Of a stretch of DNA of 64,000 nucleotides, positions 36,491 through 45,612 are shown one piece after another. This stretch comes from Rhizobium sp. 007 (lineage in GTDB: Bacteria; Pseudomonadota; Alphaproteobacteria; Rhizobiales; Rhizobiaceae), in assembly GCF_015353075.1 (NCBI RefSeq), contig NZ_CP064188.1, positions 1,612,001 through 1,676,000 on the forward strand. The letters are read 5' to 3'. Under the pieces are notes generated by a model. The model was not told where the DNA came from. It saw nothing but the letters and a program-made list of their open reading frames with translations, and made no database searches. Every line of letters begins with the position of its first letter. The stretch's first letter is position 1. A program made the position numbers and the translations under genes.

Positions 36491-36931
36491 ATGTTTGTCG
36501 GCGAAATCATGAAGAACAAGGGTGTCGGTGTCATCGCGGTCAATCGCGATCAGTCGATGGTGGAAGTCCTGAGACTGTTTCGCGAGAACAATATAGGCTT
36601 CGTTGTCGTCAGCCAATCAGACGGCGAATACCTTGGTACCTTGTCGGAGCGGGATTGCTGCAATGCGGTAGCCGAATACGGGGCCGCGGCGGCGATGATG
36701 CGAGCCGCGGACATCATGAACCGCAATGTAGCGACCTGTTCGACCCGGGATTTGCTGCCGGTCGCGATGGGAATCATGACCCGGCGGCGTACGCGTCATG
36801 TCCTGGTAATGGATGGGGACAACGTTGTCGGCGTGGTCAGCATCGGCGATGTGGTCAAACATAGGCTCGACGAAGCGGAGCGCACGGAACAGGATCTGCA
36901 GGATTACATCTGCGGGAACAGGTATCACTGA
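36491..36931 (+). CDS. Two-CBS-domain protein linked to nuo
   Basis: A 146-residue soluble protein made of a pair of CBS domains: first VGEIMKNKGVGVIAVNRDQ to YLGTLSERD, second AADIMNRNVATCSTRD to VVGVVSIGDVVKHRL. CBS pairs bind AMP, ATP, SAM or NAD-like ligands and regulate partner proteins. I chose ATG 36491 because GGAGG lies 6 bp before it. It is 44 bp after nuoI on the same strand, and its last 7 bp overlap the 3' end of nuoG on the other strand. Its place in the nuo cluster suggests an energy-sensing role for this complex I, which is inference. Confidence 0.85.
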   Translation: MFVGEIMKNKGVGVIAVNRDQSMVEVLRLFRENNIGFVVVSQSDGEYLGTLSERDCCNAVAEYGAAAAMMRAADIMNRNVATCSTRDLLPVAMGIMTRRRTRHVLVMDGDNVVGVVSIGDVVKHRLDEAERTEQDLQDYICGNRYH

Positions 36932-39555
36932 TCAAGGCGCGATGCAGGGTCAGGCAAGCCACCGTCCATGCCTTGGTGTCGATCCTTAGGGTTCGACGTA
37001 GAACCAGTGAGACAGGCGGACGCCGTGGCCCGGTGAACTTCCACCGGACATGGATATACACCCCGACGCATCAGTCTGTTGAGGCGTAGGGCCCTGTAGT
37101 TCTCGGGGAGAAATACGAGGCCCTTAGGAAAGCGCCTGTTGACCTTGAGCTTCGCCGTCAATTCTCCCAGAGCGGATCGCACGACCACCGGATCGCTATC
37201 CGAAAAGCCAAGTTGGGTGGCATCCTGCGCGCTCATCTCGACATAGGGGTCATCAGCGACCGTATTCAGTATCTCCGAGCGTTCGGAAAGATATCCGTTG
37301 TGGAACAGGCAGTTGCCGGTAATCAGCATCAGTCCGGTGGCTGCTTTCGCGGCCGGCGGCGGCGCGAAGAACTCGCCAGCCGGTGGCAGCGGGACCGCCT
37401 TGGTGAACGCGCCGTCAGCGCCAAGTCCATCCTGCGTCAACCCCTGATAGGCCGGAACCCGCCGGGCAATCTCGTCGAAAATTCCGCCTTCTGTCGAGGG
37501 CTGCAGGGTCTGGCTGCGCAGCGCTGCGACGAAGTCGAAGATCGCCAGATTGCCTCGCGCCTCGAAGGAGGGTTCGCGGAATTTGCGGATCTTCTGGGTC
37601 CGACCCTCGTTGTTGGTGAACGTCCCGGATTCCTCGCCGTAACCTGCCGCGGGCAGAACAACCTCGGCCAGGCCCGCCGTATCCGTTAGGAAGGTATCCT
37701 GCACGATCAGGAGATCGGCGGCGCCAAGCGCTCGCGTCACGAAATCCCTGTCGGGGTAGGCGATCAGGGGGTCTGCTCCGGCGAGGTAGAGCGCGCCCAT
37801 CCCGCCACCGACGCAGAGCTCCAGCATGGCTTCGAGACCCGCGCCGGCTTCAGACGGGATTTCGGCACCCCAGTTCCGTGCAAGGGTTGTACGGGTCGCA
37901 TCATCGGTGACCGCCCACAACCCCGGCAAAGCCGCTGGCAAAACACCCATGTCCCAGGCGCCCAGCTGGTTGGCGCGATCAAAGAGGAACTGCATCGCCA
38001 GGCCCTTGCCGAGCAGGCGGAGAACCTGCAGCAGGTTGTTGAGTTGCTGCAGCGTCGCGCGCGCTTCGGGTGACCTCAGGAGCTCGACGCTGACAAGCAC
38101 AGTGACGCTTCGGCTTTCCTTGAGCGCACTGGCCAGACGAGCCGGCCCGTCACTACCGGTATTCACCGGCGGCCTGCCGACCGTCGCTTCGATGTCTGCA
38201 AAAGTCTCGCCCGGCAAGGCGTGACCGGCCGCTTCCACGAGCCCGGCTACCACCGCCGCAAGGCTCGCCGTTTCTCCGCCCGGCGGCACGCGAACCACAA
38301 CGCAGGCATCGGCCTCAAGACGGGAGGGCCGCGCCGAAAGCATGAGCAAAGCGGTCTGCCGCCGCCGCGCGCCGTCCCGCAGCAGGTATTCGGTGACCGG
38401 GTTCTCCTCGGTCACGTTGCCGCCGACGACGAGCACGCAGTCGTTGGCGATCACCTCTTCCAGTGGTGCGCGGCTGTAGAAGGCTGCCAGTAATGGCCCG
38501 AGCGTATCGAAGGGCGCGGACCAGCGCGACGAGCAATCAATGTTGTTGGTCCGGAATACCGTCCGCATCAGCTTCTGGAACTGATAGAGCACCTCGTTGG
38601 GCAGGCGCGGCGAGGCCAGCCCCCCTGCAGCCTTGTCCTCGACGGCCGACAGCCGCCGGCGCAGATAGTCCGCCGCTTCGTCCCAGGAAACCGGAGCCAG
38701 AGTGCCATCGCGACGGATCATCGGCCGCTCGATCCGGTCCCTGCCCGAGACGAAATCGAGACCGAAGCGTCCCCGCACGCAAAGCGTTTCGCGGTTGACC
38801 CCCTCGCCCCACTTCGAGCGTACCCGCATAAACTCGCCCTTGCGTGTGCCCACCGTCAACTGGCAACCGGTGCCACAATGCGGACAGACCGTGTCGGTCT
38901 CGACCAGATCCCAGGGCCGTGCCTTGTAGCGGTAGGGGAAACTCATCAGAGCGCCGACCGGGCAGACCTCGATGCAATTGCCGCACTGATCGCAACTCGC
39001 AAGGCTACCCTCGAAGCCGGTGACGGCCGTATCCATGCCTTTTTCGACGGTGCCAAGCGCGACCGCGCCGACCACCTCCTCACACATTCGGACGCAACGC
39101 TGGCACTGGATGCAGCGGTTGACGTTCATGATGACGACCGGGCTGAGACGAATGTCCTCGGAGTGGAATACACGCTTGAGATCGTGGAACTCGCTTTTGC
39201 GGGGGCCGTATGCCATCACCATGTCCTGAAGCTCGCATTCGCCGCCCTCATCGCAGATCGGGCAGTCAAGGGGGTGGTTGGCAAGCAGCATGTCGAGCAT
39301 GGAAGATCGCGTTTCGTCGATCAGCGGCGTATTCGCCCGCACGACCATGCCATCGGTGACCGTGGTGGCGCAGGACGGCTGCAGCCGCCGCAACCCCTCA
39401 ATCTCCACCAGGCACATGCGGCAGGAGGCCAGCGGCGGCAGCCGCTTCCAGTAACAGAAAGTTGGAATGTCGATGCCCAAACGCTCAGCCGCCATGAGCA
39501 CCGTGGAGCCAGCCTCGACTTCAAGCGTTTGTCCGTCGATCGTAACGCTAACCAT
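36925..39555 (-). CDS. nuoG: NADH-quinone oxidoreductase subunit G
   Basis: 876 residues. The N-terminal domain has the 2Fe-2S cysteines (FCYWKRLPPLASCRMC and following), the His/Cys N5 motif (HPLDCPICDEGGECELQD) and the N4 motif (CIQCQRCVRMCEE, with CDQCGNCIEVCP). A further CPHCGTGC with a fourth Cys 27 residues later (about 222-257) matches the off-path N7 cluster seen in E. coli NuoG and absent from mitochondrial-type enzymes. The rest is a molybdopterin-oxidoreductase-like domain without metal cofactor role. It is the last gene of the minus-strand operon and meets the CBS gene tail to tail. Confidence 0.95.
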   Translation of the reverse strand: MVSVTIDGQTLEVEAGSTVLMAAERLGIDIPTFCYWKRLPPLASCRMCLVEIEGLRRLQPSCATTVTDGMVVRANTPLIDETRSSMLDMLLANHPLDCPICDEGGECELQDMVMAYGPRKSEFHDLKRVFHSEDIRLSPVVIMNVNRCIQCQRCVRMCEEVVGAVALGTVEKGMDTAVTGFEGSLASCDQCGNCIEVCPVGALMSFPYRYKARPWDLVETDTVCPHCGTGCQLTVGTRKGEFMRVRSKWGEGVNRETLCVRGRFGLDFVSGRDRIERPMIRRDGTLAPVSWDEAADYLRRRLSAVEDKAAGGLASPRLPNEVLYQFQKLMRTVFRTNNIDCSSRWSAPFDTLGPLLAAFYSRAPLEEVIANDCVLVVGGNVTEENPVTEYLLRDGARRRQTALLMLSARPSRLEADACVVVRVPPGGETASLAAVVAGLVEAAGHALPGETFADIEATVGRPPVNTGSDGPARLASALKESRSVTVLVSVELLRSPEARATLQQLNNLLQVLRLLGKGLAMQFLFDRANQLGAWDMGVLPAALPGLWAVTDDATRTTLARNWGAEIPSEAGAGLEAMLELCVGGGMGALYLAGADPLIAYPDRDFVTRALGAADLLIVQDTFLTDTAGLAEVVLPAAGYGEESGTFTNNEGRTQKIRKFREPSFEARGNLAIFDFVAALRSQTLQPSTEGGIFDEIARRVPAYQGLTQDGLGADGAFTKAVPLPPAGEFFAPPPAAKAATGLMLITGNCLFHNGYLSERSEILNTVADDPYVEMSAQDATQLGFSDSDPVVVRSALGELTAKLKVNRRFPKGLVFLPENYRALRLNRLMRRGVYPCPVEVHRATASACLTGSTSNPKDRHQGMDGGLPDPASRLDQ

Positions 39556-39587
39556 GCTTCCTCCAAGCCCGCCTCAAACACACGCTC

Positions 39588-40853
39588 TCAGTGAAACGGG
39601 CACCTCCGCTCTTCGATATGGGCGACGAACTCGTCGCGGAAATGCTTAAGCGCCGCCCGCAATCCCATCGCGGCACCGTCACCCAAAGCACAAAACGTAT
39701 TGCCGAAAATGCCTTTGCAAAGCATCTCCAGCTGCTCCAGATCGCCAGGGCCGCCCTCCCCAGTCTCAATGCGGCGCAGTACTTTTACGGCCCAGTTCAA
39801 TCCTTCCCGGCATGGCGTACACTTGCCGCAGGACTCGTGATGGAAGAACTCGATGATCCGGGTGGCGACCTTGACCATGCAGGTCGAGTCGTCGATTACG
39901 ACAACGCCGGCCGAACCAAGCATCGAGCCGGCGGCAGCAAGCGAGTCGAAATCCATCCCGACCTCCAGCCCGCCCTCAGGTATTACCGGCGCCGAGACCC
40001 CGCCCGGAATTACAGCCTTGATCCTGCGCCCCGGTAACGGACCGCCAGCGTGCTGCTCGACCAGTTCGCGCAGCGGTATGCCCATCGGCAGTTCGTAAAG
40101 GCCGGGTTTGCGCACCTGCCCGCTCAGGCAGTAGAGCTTCGGGCCGGGGCTCTTATCCGGACCTATCCCCCGAAACCAGGCCGGCCCGCGCATCACAATA
40201 TGCGGCACGCAAGCAAGCGTCTCGACATTGTTGATGACGGTGGGGCTGGAGTAGAGCCCGGCCACGGCGGGAAACGGCGGTTTCAATCGCGGCTGCGCCC
40301 GCTTGCCCTCGAGCGACTCGAGCATCGCGGTCTCCTCGCCGCAGATATAGGCGCCCGCGCCGCAGTGAACGTGCACGGTGAACTTGAAATCAGAGCCTAG
40401 AACACGCGTTCCGAGATAGGACTTTTCGTGAGCCTGGGCGATCGCTTGCTCCAGGCGGCGTATCGCCGTCACATATTCTCCCCGGATGTAGACATAGGCG
40501 GTTTCGGCCCCGATCGCGTAGGCGCTTACCGCCAGCCCCTCGATGAGCTGGTGTGGATCGCGCTCCATGATGATCCGGTCCTTGAAGGTTCCGGGCTCGC
40601 CCTCATCAGCGTTGCAGCACAGATATTTCGGCTTGCCGGCCTGCTTCGGCACGAAGGACCATTTCATGCCCGTCGGGAACCCGGCCCCGCCGCGGCCGCG
40701 CAGGTTGGACTGTTTGACGAGGTCGACGACCTCGTCCGGCGTATACTCGCGCAGCGTCTTGGCCAATGCCTGATAGCCGCCGCCAGCCTCATAGGTCGAC
40801 AGCAAATGACTGTCCGGCACGTCGACATTCTTGAGAAGAACCGGCTCGAACAT
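39588..40853 (-). CDS. nuoF: NADH-quinone oxidoreductase subunit F
   Basis: The 421-residue subunit that oxidises NADH. The FMN/NADH site is marked by LRGRGGAGFPTGMKW (about residue 53) and CCNADEGEPGTFKDR (about 80); the N3 4Fe-4S cluster by HESCGKCTPCREG (about 340). I chose ATG 40853, 4 bp after the nuoE stop; a frame open to 40892 only adds sequence inside nuoE. It works with NuoE and NuoG as the electron input module. Confidence 0.95.
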   Translation of the reverse strand: MFEPVLLKNVDVPDSHLLSTYEAGGGYQALAKTLREYTPDEVVDLVKQSNLRGRGGAGFPTGMKWSFVPKQAGKPKYLCCNADEGEPGTFKDRIIMERDPHQLIEGLAVSAYAIGAETAYVYIRGEYVTAIRRLEQAIAQAHEKSYLGTRVLGSDFKFTVHVHCGAGAYICGEETAMLESLEGKRAQPRLKPPFPAVAGLYSSPTVINNVETLACVPHIVMRGPAWFRGIGPDKSPGPKLYCLSGQVRKPGLYELPMGIPLRELVEQHAGGPLPGRRIKAVIPGGVSAPVIPEGGLEVGMDFDSLAAAGSMLGSAGVVVIDDSTCMVKVATRIIEFFHHESCGKCTPCREGLNWAVKVLRRIETGEGGPGDLEQLEMLCKGIFGNTFCALGDGAAMGLRAALKHFRDEFVAHIEERRCPFH

Positions 40854-40857
40854 GACA

Positions 40858-41367
40858 CTACTCTCCCGGCGGTCGCGCAAGGGCGGGCTCACTTTCGACC
40901 TGCCTCGCCATGGTGCGGAGGCTGTCCAGGAGTGCGTCTATCCGCGCGACATCAAGGTTGCCGTGGTAATCATCGCCAACCTGCATCACCGGAGCCATCT
41001 CGCAGGCACCGAGGCACTCGACGGTCGAAAGCGTGAACAGCCCATCCGGCGTCGTGCCGCCCTTGTTGGTCCCCAGCACCTCCTCCAAATGCCTCAGCAG
41101 GTCCTCGGAGCGTCGCAGCATGCAAGAAACGTTGTCGCAGAGTTGCAGGTGGAACATGCCCACCGGTTCGATATGGAAGAGTGTGTAGAAGGTCGCCAGT
41201 TCGTAGACCCAGATCCGCTCGACACCAAGGATATTGGCGACTTCTTCCAGCACTGGACCAGGCAAATGGCCATGCTCCCTCTGCGCGATCAGAAGCGCGG
41301 GCATGATCGCTGAGCGCTGGTCGGGATACCGCGCCGCCGCCGCCTCGATCTGTTCGCTCATGGTCAT
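40858..41367 (-). CDS. nuoE: NADH-quinone oxidoreductase subunit E
   Basis: A 169-residue thioredoxin-fold subunit with the N1a 2Fe-2S cluster. Its four cysteines are visible in CDNVSCMLR (about residues 80-85) and VECLGACEMAP (about 116-121). The start at 41367 is followed by a second ATG two codons later. Electrons pass between the flavin in NuoF and N1a. It lies 18 bp after nuoD in the minus-strand operon. Confidence 0.94.
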   Translation of the reverse strand: MTMSEQIEAAAARYPDQRSAIMPALLIAQREHGHLPGPVLEEVANILGVERIWVYELATFYTLFHIEPVGMFHLQLCDNVSCMLRRSEDLLRHLEEVLGTNKGGTTPDGLFTLSTVECLGACEMAPVMQVGDDYHGNLDVARIDALLDSLRTMARQVESEPALARPPGE

Positions 41368-41385
41368 CGGGTTTGAACCTCCCTG

Positions 41386-42600
41386 CTACTTGTCCACCTC
41401 GGCCATCACCGGGTCGAGGCTGCCGAGCACGGCGATCATGTCCGCCAGATAGCGGGCGTTGGTCACTCCAAAGAGTCCCTGAAGGTTGACGAAGGACGGT
41501 GCCCGCACCTTCATGCGGAACGGTTTGGGCGATCCGTCGCTGATGATGTAGAAGCCTAGCTCGCCCTTTGGCGCCTCGATCGCCGAATAGACCTCGCCCT
41601 TCGGCACCTTGAAGCCGTAGGCCGAGAGGTCGAAATGCTGGATCAATGCCTCCATCGAGCAGTGCACCCTGTCCTTGTCCACCGGGAAGGCGATTGTCGG
41701 CATGTCGATCTGGAACGGCCCCTCGGGCATCTGGTCGAGACATTGCTCAATGATCCGGATGCTCTCGCGCATTTCCTCGACACGGCACTGCCAGCGCGCA
41801 TAGCAGTCGCCCTCCTTGCGGGTAATGACATTGAAGTCGAGCCGATCGTAGATCTCATAAGGCTCGTCGCGGCGGATGTCCCAATCGACGCCCGAGGCGC
41901 GCAGGTTCGGGCCACTCAGGCCGAGATCGATGGCATCCTCGGCGGCGATTACGCCGATCCCTTGCGTACGGTTCAAAAACACCCGGTTGTTCTCGAGCAG
42001 CCGGTCATAGTCGCGAATGCGGTTCGGGAAAATGTCACAGAATTCCCGGATCTTGGGGAGGAACCCGTCGGGCAGGTCCTCGCGCACACCACCGACCCGG
42101 CAGAAAGAGGTATGCATCCGCGCCCCGGTAATCATCTCCAACAGATCCATGATCATTTCGCGCTCGCGCATCGCGTAGAGCAGGGCAGTCATGGCGCCAA
42201 GGTCCATTGGCAGCGCGCCAGTGATCAGGAGATGGCCCGAGATCCGTGCCAGCTCAGCCATCAACACACGAATATACTGCGCCCGTTCCGGTGCTTCTAT
42301 GCCGAGGAGTTTCTCCACGGCCAGCGCAAACGCCAGGTTGTTCGAAGGTGGGCAGAGATAGTCGAGCCGGTCCGTCAGCGGGAAAATCTGGGTATAGGTG
42401 AAGCTCTCCGCCAGTTTTTCGGTGCCGCGGTGGAGATAGCCGATATGCGGGTCCACGCGCTCGACGTACTCGCCGGTCAATTCGAGGACGAGCCGAAGAA
42501 CCCCATGAGTGCTGGGGTGCTGCGGGCCGAGATTGAGAAGCACTTCCCTGGTATGGAGCGCTTCGCCTTCAGGCCTGCTGAGCTCGGTGACTTCAGTCAT
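41386..42600 (-). CDS. nuoD: NADH-quinone oxidoreductase subunit D
   Basis: The 404-residue 49-kDa-type subunit that forms the quinone site together with NuoB. The conserved NLGPQHPSTHGVLRLVLEL near the N-terminus includes the quinone-binding His, and IGYLHRGTEKLAE follows. It is a separate gene from nuoC, as in most bacteria, unlike the fused NuoCD of E. coli. Only 1 bp lies between the nuoC stop and its start. Confidence 0.96.
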   Translation of the reverse strand: MTEVTELSRPEGEALHTREVLLNLGPQHPSTHGVLRLVLELTGEYVERVDPHIGYLHRGTEKLAESFTYTQIFPLTDRLDYLCPPSNNLAFALAVEKLLGIEAPERAQYIRVLMAELARISGHLLITGALPMDLGAMTALLYAMREREMIMDLLEMITGARMHTSFCRVGGVREDLPDGFLPKIREFCDIFPNRIRDYDRLLENNRVFLNRTQGIGVIAAEDAIDLGLSGPNLRASGVDWDIRRDEPYEIYDRLDFNVITRKEGDCYARWQCRVEEMRESIRIIEQCLDQMPEGPFQIDMPTIAFPVDKDRVHCSMEALIQHFDLSAYGFKVPKGEVYSAIEAPKGELGFYIISDGSPKPFRMKVRAPSFVNLQGLFGVTNARYLADMIAVLGSLDPVMAEVDK

Positions 42601-42601
42601 C

Positions 42602-43165
42602 TCAACTCTCCGGCGCGGAACGGCCTACTTGCGGAATATCCCTGGTGGCGAGGTCCGGCTGTGTCGGCGGCGGGCCTTCGGCTCCAAACGGATTCAACTT
42701 ATCCTTGTATCCACGCAGCGGAAAGTCCTTACGCTGCGGGAAGCCCTCGAATCCCTCCCACATGTAGATCCGGCGCAGGTCGGGGTGGCCCTCGAACCTG
42801 ATCCCGTACATGTCCCAGGCCTCGCGTTCATGCCAGTTGGCGGTACGCCAGACGCCCGTAACCGAGGAGAGCTGGGGCGGATCGCCAAGCCAGCACTTGA
42901 TGCGAATCCGCCACCGGTTGGGGAGCGAGTAGAGGTGGTATACCGCTTCGAATCGCGGCGTTTCGGGATAGTGATCAACCCCGCAGATGTCGGAGAGGAA
43001 GTTGAATCGCAGTGCTGGGTGTTCCTTCAGGAACCGGCAGAACTCGACGATCGTCTCGGGAGGAACAGCAAAGACGTGAATGCCGTGCGCGCAGCCGAGA
43101 TCCTCGATTGATCCCCCGAAACGCTCCATGATCGGACCCAGATTGAGAGGCCGCCCTACACTCAT
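42602..43165 (-). CDS. nuoC: NADH-quinone oxidoreductase subunit C
   Basis: The 187-residue 30-kDa-type subunit of the peripheral arm. The family motif [20 protein letters not shown] (about residues 111-130) is complete, followed by the loop RKDFPLRGY. The start overlaps the nuoB stop as ATGA. It is structural and carries no cofactor. The short C-terminal tail is Pro-rich. Confidence 0.95.
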   Translation of the reverse strand: MSVGRPLNLGPIMERFGGSIEDLGCAHGIHVFAVPPETIVEFCRFLKEHPALRFNFLSDICGVDHYPETPRFEAVYHLYSLPNRWRIRIKCWLGDPPQLSSVTGVWRTANWHEREAWDMYGIRFEGHPDLRRIYMWEGFEGFPQRKDFPLRGYKDKLNPFGAEGPPPTQPDLATRDIPQVGRSAPES

Positions 43166-43665
43166 GACGCTGCAACCCGATCCAGAGGCGTCCCGGCCAG
43201 CGCGCGGGTCCTCTTGATCTTCTCTTGAAGCAGGAGGAAGCCATGCATCAACGCCTCGGGCCGCGGGGGACAGCCCGGCACATGCACGTCGACGGGCACG
43301 AAAGTCTCCGACCCCTGCACCACGGCGTAGGTGTTGTAAACCCCGCCCGAAATGGCGCAGGTGCCCATCGCAATCACCCAGCGCGGTTCCGGCATCTGGT
43401 CGTAGAGCCGACGCACCACGGGCGCGAATTTCCGGGTCACGGTGCCGGCGATGATCATCACATCGGACTGACGTGGTGAAGGGCGGAACACCACGCCGAA
43501 CCGGTCGAGATCATAGCGCGCGCAACCGGCTGAGATCATCTCGATGGCGCAGCAAGCAATGCCGAAGGTCTCAGGCCATAGGGCCGACCTCCGGCTCCAG
43601 CTGATGATGCTGTCGGCCGTGGTGAACAGCACGCTATCGCGGATCGCGTTGTTTACTCCTCCCAT
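43162..43665 (-). CDS. nuoB: NADH-quinone oxidoreductase subunit B
   Basis: A 167-residue subunit with the terminal cluster N2. Its ligands are visible: adjacent cysteines in GIACCAIEM (about residue 38), one in MGTCAISGG (about 102) and one in VPGCPPRPE (about 133). I chose ATG 43665, which overlaps the 3' end of nuoA by 13 bp; an alternative at 43686 would add seven residues and lengthen the overlap. N2 passes electrons to quinone bound between NuoB and NuoD. Confidence 0.95.
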   Translation of the reverse strand: MGGVNNAIRDSVLFTTADSIISWSRRSALWPETFGIACCAIEMISAGCARYDLDRFGVVFRPSPRQSDVMIIAGTVTRKFAPVVRRLYDQMPEPRWVIAMGTCAISGGVYNTYAVVQGSETFVPVDVHVPGCPPRPEALMHGFLLLQEKIKRTRALAGTPLDRVAAS

Positions 43666-44018
43666 TCCAACGCTCCCTTCAGCCAAGCGTAGGCGAAGCC
43701 CACGAGAAGCAGCAACATGAAGACGAACATCTCAACATAGCCGATGAACCCGATCTCTTTCAGAACGACGGCCCAGGGAAAGAGGAACATTGCCTCGACA
43801 TCGAAGACCACCAGCAGTATCGCAAGGATAAAGAAAGGCACTCTGAAGCGGCCCCCGGCGGCCTCGCCCGACGGGTCCATGCCGCATTCGTAGGGCATGT
43901 TCTTTGCGGGATAGGAATTGGAGGGGCGCAGCAGCGACGAGACGAAAAGCGTCGTCATCGCCACCAGAACAATTCCGGCGGCCATGAAGAGAACAGGCAG
44001 AAATTCCATTGCAGACAT
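43653..44018 (-). CDS. nuoA: NADH-quinone oxidoreductase subunit A
   Basis: A 121-residue membrane subunit with three helices. The loop [20 protein letters not shown] (about residues 43-62) holds the conserved Cys that is exposed on deactivation in related enzymes. The following helix [16 protein letters not shown] carries the conserved Asp/Glu pair. An ATG three codons inside (44009) is an alternative start. It begins the second block of the minus-strand operon, about 155 bp after nuoN. Confidence 0.94.
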   Translation of the reverse strand: MSAMEFLPVLFMAAGIVLVAMTTLFVSSLLRPSNSYPAKNMPYECGMDPSGEAAGGRFRVPFFILAILLVVFDVEAMFLFPWAVVLKEIGFIGYVEMFVFMLLLLVGFAYAWLKGALEWEE

Positions 44019-44064
44019 GTCGCATTTCCCCGGTCACCCGCCGAGGGCCTTGCTCAGGCCGCGA

Positions 44065-44083
44065 CCGGCCCCATTCGGGCCGG
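44065..44083 (-). promoter_or_regulatory. GC-rich stem-loop in the nuoN-nuoA spacer
   Basis: A perfect 7-bp stem (CCGGCCC at 44065-44071, GGGCCGG at 44077-44083) around a 5-nt loop, 47 bp before the nuoA start on the minus strand. No T run follows it. It lies in the only sizeable gap in the operon, so it could set the ratio of the membrane-arm genes to the peripheral-arm genes or mark an internal promoter. Confidence 0.4.
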
Positions 44084-44172
44084 CAATGCGGTCGCCCCAG
44101 TAAGTGACTTGGGCGCTCCTTTCTTCAATTGTCAGTGTATTCCCTCGGGGGAACCATTGCAAATCCAATAGA

Positions 44173-45612
44173 TCAGCCTCCAAACACCGCACCTTGAGCA
44201 AGCCTCAGGAACCGTTCCGGAAATAGGCCGATTCCGAGAGTGCCGACGGCGGTGAAGGCGAGCGTCGCGCGAACCAGGGGCGTCAGAGCCGGGTCAAACG
44301 CCCTGCGTGGCTCGCGCATGTAGATCACCATGACGATGCGGATGTAGAAGTAGGCGGCGACGGCGCTCAGCAGCACTGCGATCACCGCCAGCATGACGAA
44401 ACCCCGCTCGACCAACGCGACCAGCACGTAGAACTTGGCGAAGAACCCGGCCGTCGGCGGAATGCCGGCCAGCGAGAACAGATAGAGCAGCATCAGAAGC
44501 GCCAGCCCGGGATGCGACCTGGCAAAGCCCGCGTAGTCTTCGATAATCTCGCCCGAGAAATCGCCGTTCCGCATCATGATGACGATGCCGAAAATGCCGA
44601 GGTTCATCAAAGAATAGATCAGCAGGTAGAGCATCACGCTGGCGATGCCGTCCGCACCGCCGGCCACCACGCCGAAAATGGCGAACCCGGCATGGGCGAT
44701 GCTGGAATAGGCCAGGAGGCGCTTGAAATTGTCCTGCACCAGCGCCACGAAGCTGCCGAGTGCCATTGTCACCACCGCAATGACGGCGACAACGACCCAG
44801 GCGTCCGAGGCTGCAACCAGCGGGTTGAGGAACACCCGCAGGATCGCCGCGAACCCCGCAGCCTTCGGCCCCACAGACATGAAAGCCGTGATCGTCGTCG
44901 GCGCGCCCTCGTAGACGTCCGGGACCCACATATGGAACGGCACCGCGCCGACCTTGAAGACCAACCCCGCGACGATGAAGACCACCGCCAGCAGCAATCC
45001 GGGATCGAGCGGATCGCCGGTCACCGCGGCCGCCATGCCGTCCAGTTGCGTCGTGCCGGTGAGCCCGTAAACGAGCGAAACGCCATAGAGGAAGATCGCG
45101 GTCGAGACCGCGCCAAGGATCACGTATTTCAGTGCCGCTTCGTTCGAACGCGGCTCTCTTCGCAAGAAACCGGTCAGTACATAGGTGCAGAGCACCATCA
45201 GTTCGAGACCCACATAAAGCGACAAGAGATCGGTCGCCGAGGCCATGATCATCATTCCCGAAAGGGCGAAGAGCAGCAGAACATAGTATTCGCTACTTTC
45301 AATCCCCTCAATGTCGGCATATTTTCGCGACAGGAAGAATGTCAAAACAGTGGCTAAGTAGAACACGAGCTTGAAAAAGACCGCAAAGCCGTCGGCGACG
45401 AACATGCCCGTGTAGGCCGGCCGTACCTCGCTCGCCAGCATGAGTGTCCCCAAAGCCGCAATCAGCACGACGGCGACGGAAGCCCAGACAAAGACATGTT
45501 CCTGCCCCTTCCGCACAAGCTGGCCAAGGATCAGCAGGATGCAGGCTCCAGTAATCACCACGATCTCGGGCAGGCTCGCTAAAGCCGACTGGAAAAGCGC
45601 GGCGGCGGTCAT
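44173..45612 (-). CDS. nuoN: NADH-quinone oxidoreductase subunit N
   Basis: A 479-residue antiporter-like membrane subunit with 14 or so helices. The segment MVLCTYVLTGFLRREPRSNE near residue 140 has the conserved Glu-containing helix 5 region, and VGAVPFHMWVPDVYEGAPT near 235 the helix 7 Lys/His region. I chose ATG 45612 because it overlaps the nuoM stop as ATGA; a frame open to 45705 lies inside nuoM. Confidence 0.95.
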   Translation of the reverse strand: MTAAALFQSALASLPEIVVITGACILLILGQLVRKGQEHVFVWASVAVVLIAALGTLMLASEVRPAYTGMFVADGFAVFFKLVFYLATVLTFFLSRKYADIEGIESSEYYVLLLFALSGMMIMASATDLLSLYVGLELMVLCTYVLTGFLRREPRSNEAALKYVILGAVSTAIFLYGVSLVYGLTGTTQLDGMAAAVTGDPLDPGLLLAVVFIVAGLVFKVGAVPFHMWVPDVYEGAPTTITAFMSVGPKAAGFAAILRVFLNPLVAASDAWVVVAVIAVVTMALGSFVALVQDNFKRLLAYSSIAHAGFAIFGVVAGGADGIASVMLYLLIYSLMNLGIFGIVIMMRNGDFSGEIIEDYAGFARSHPGLALLMLLYLFSLAGIPPTAGFFAKFYVLVALVERGFVMLAVIAVLLSAVAAYFYIRIVMVIYMREPRRAFDPALTPLVRATLAFTAVGTLGIGLFPERFLRLAQGAVFGG

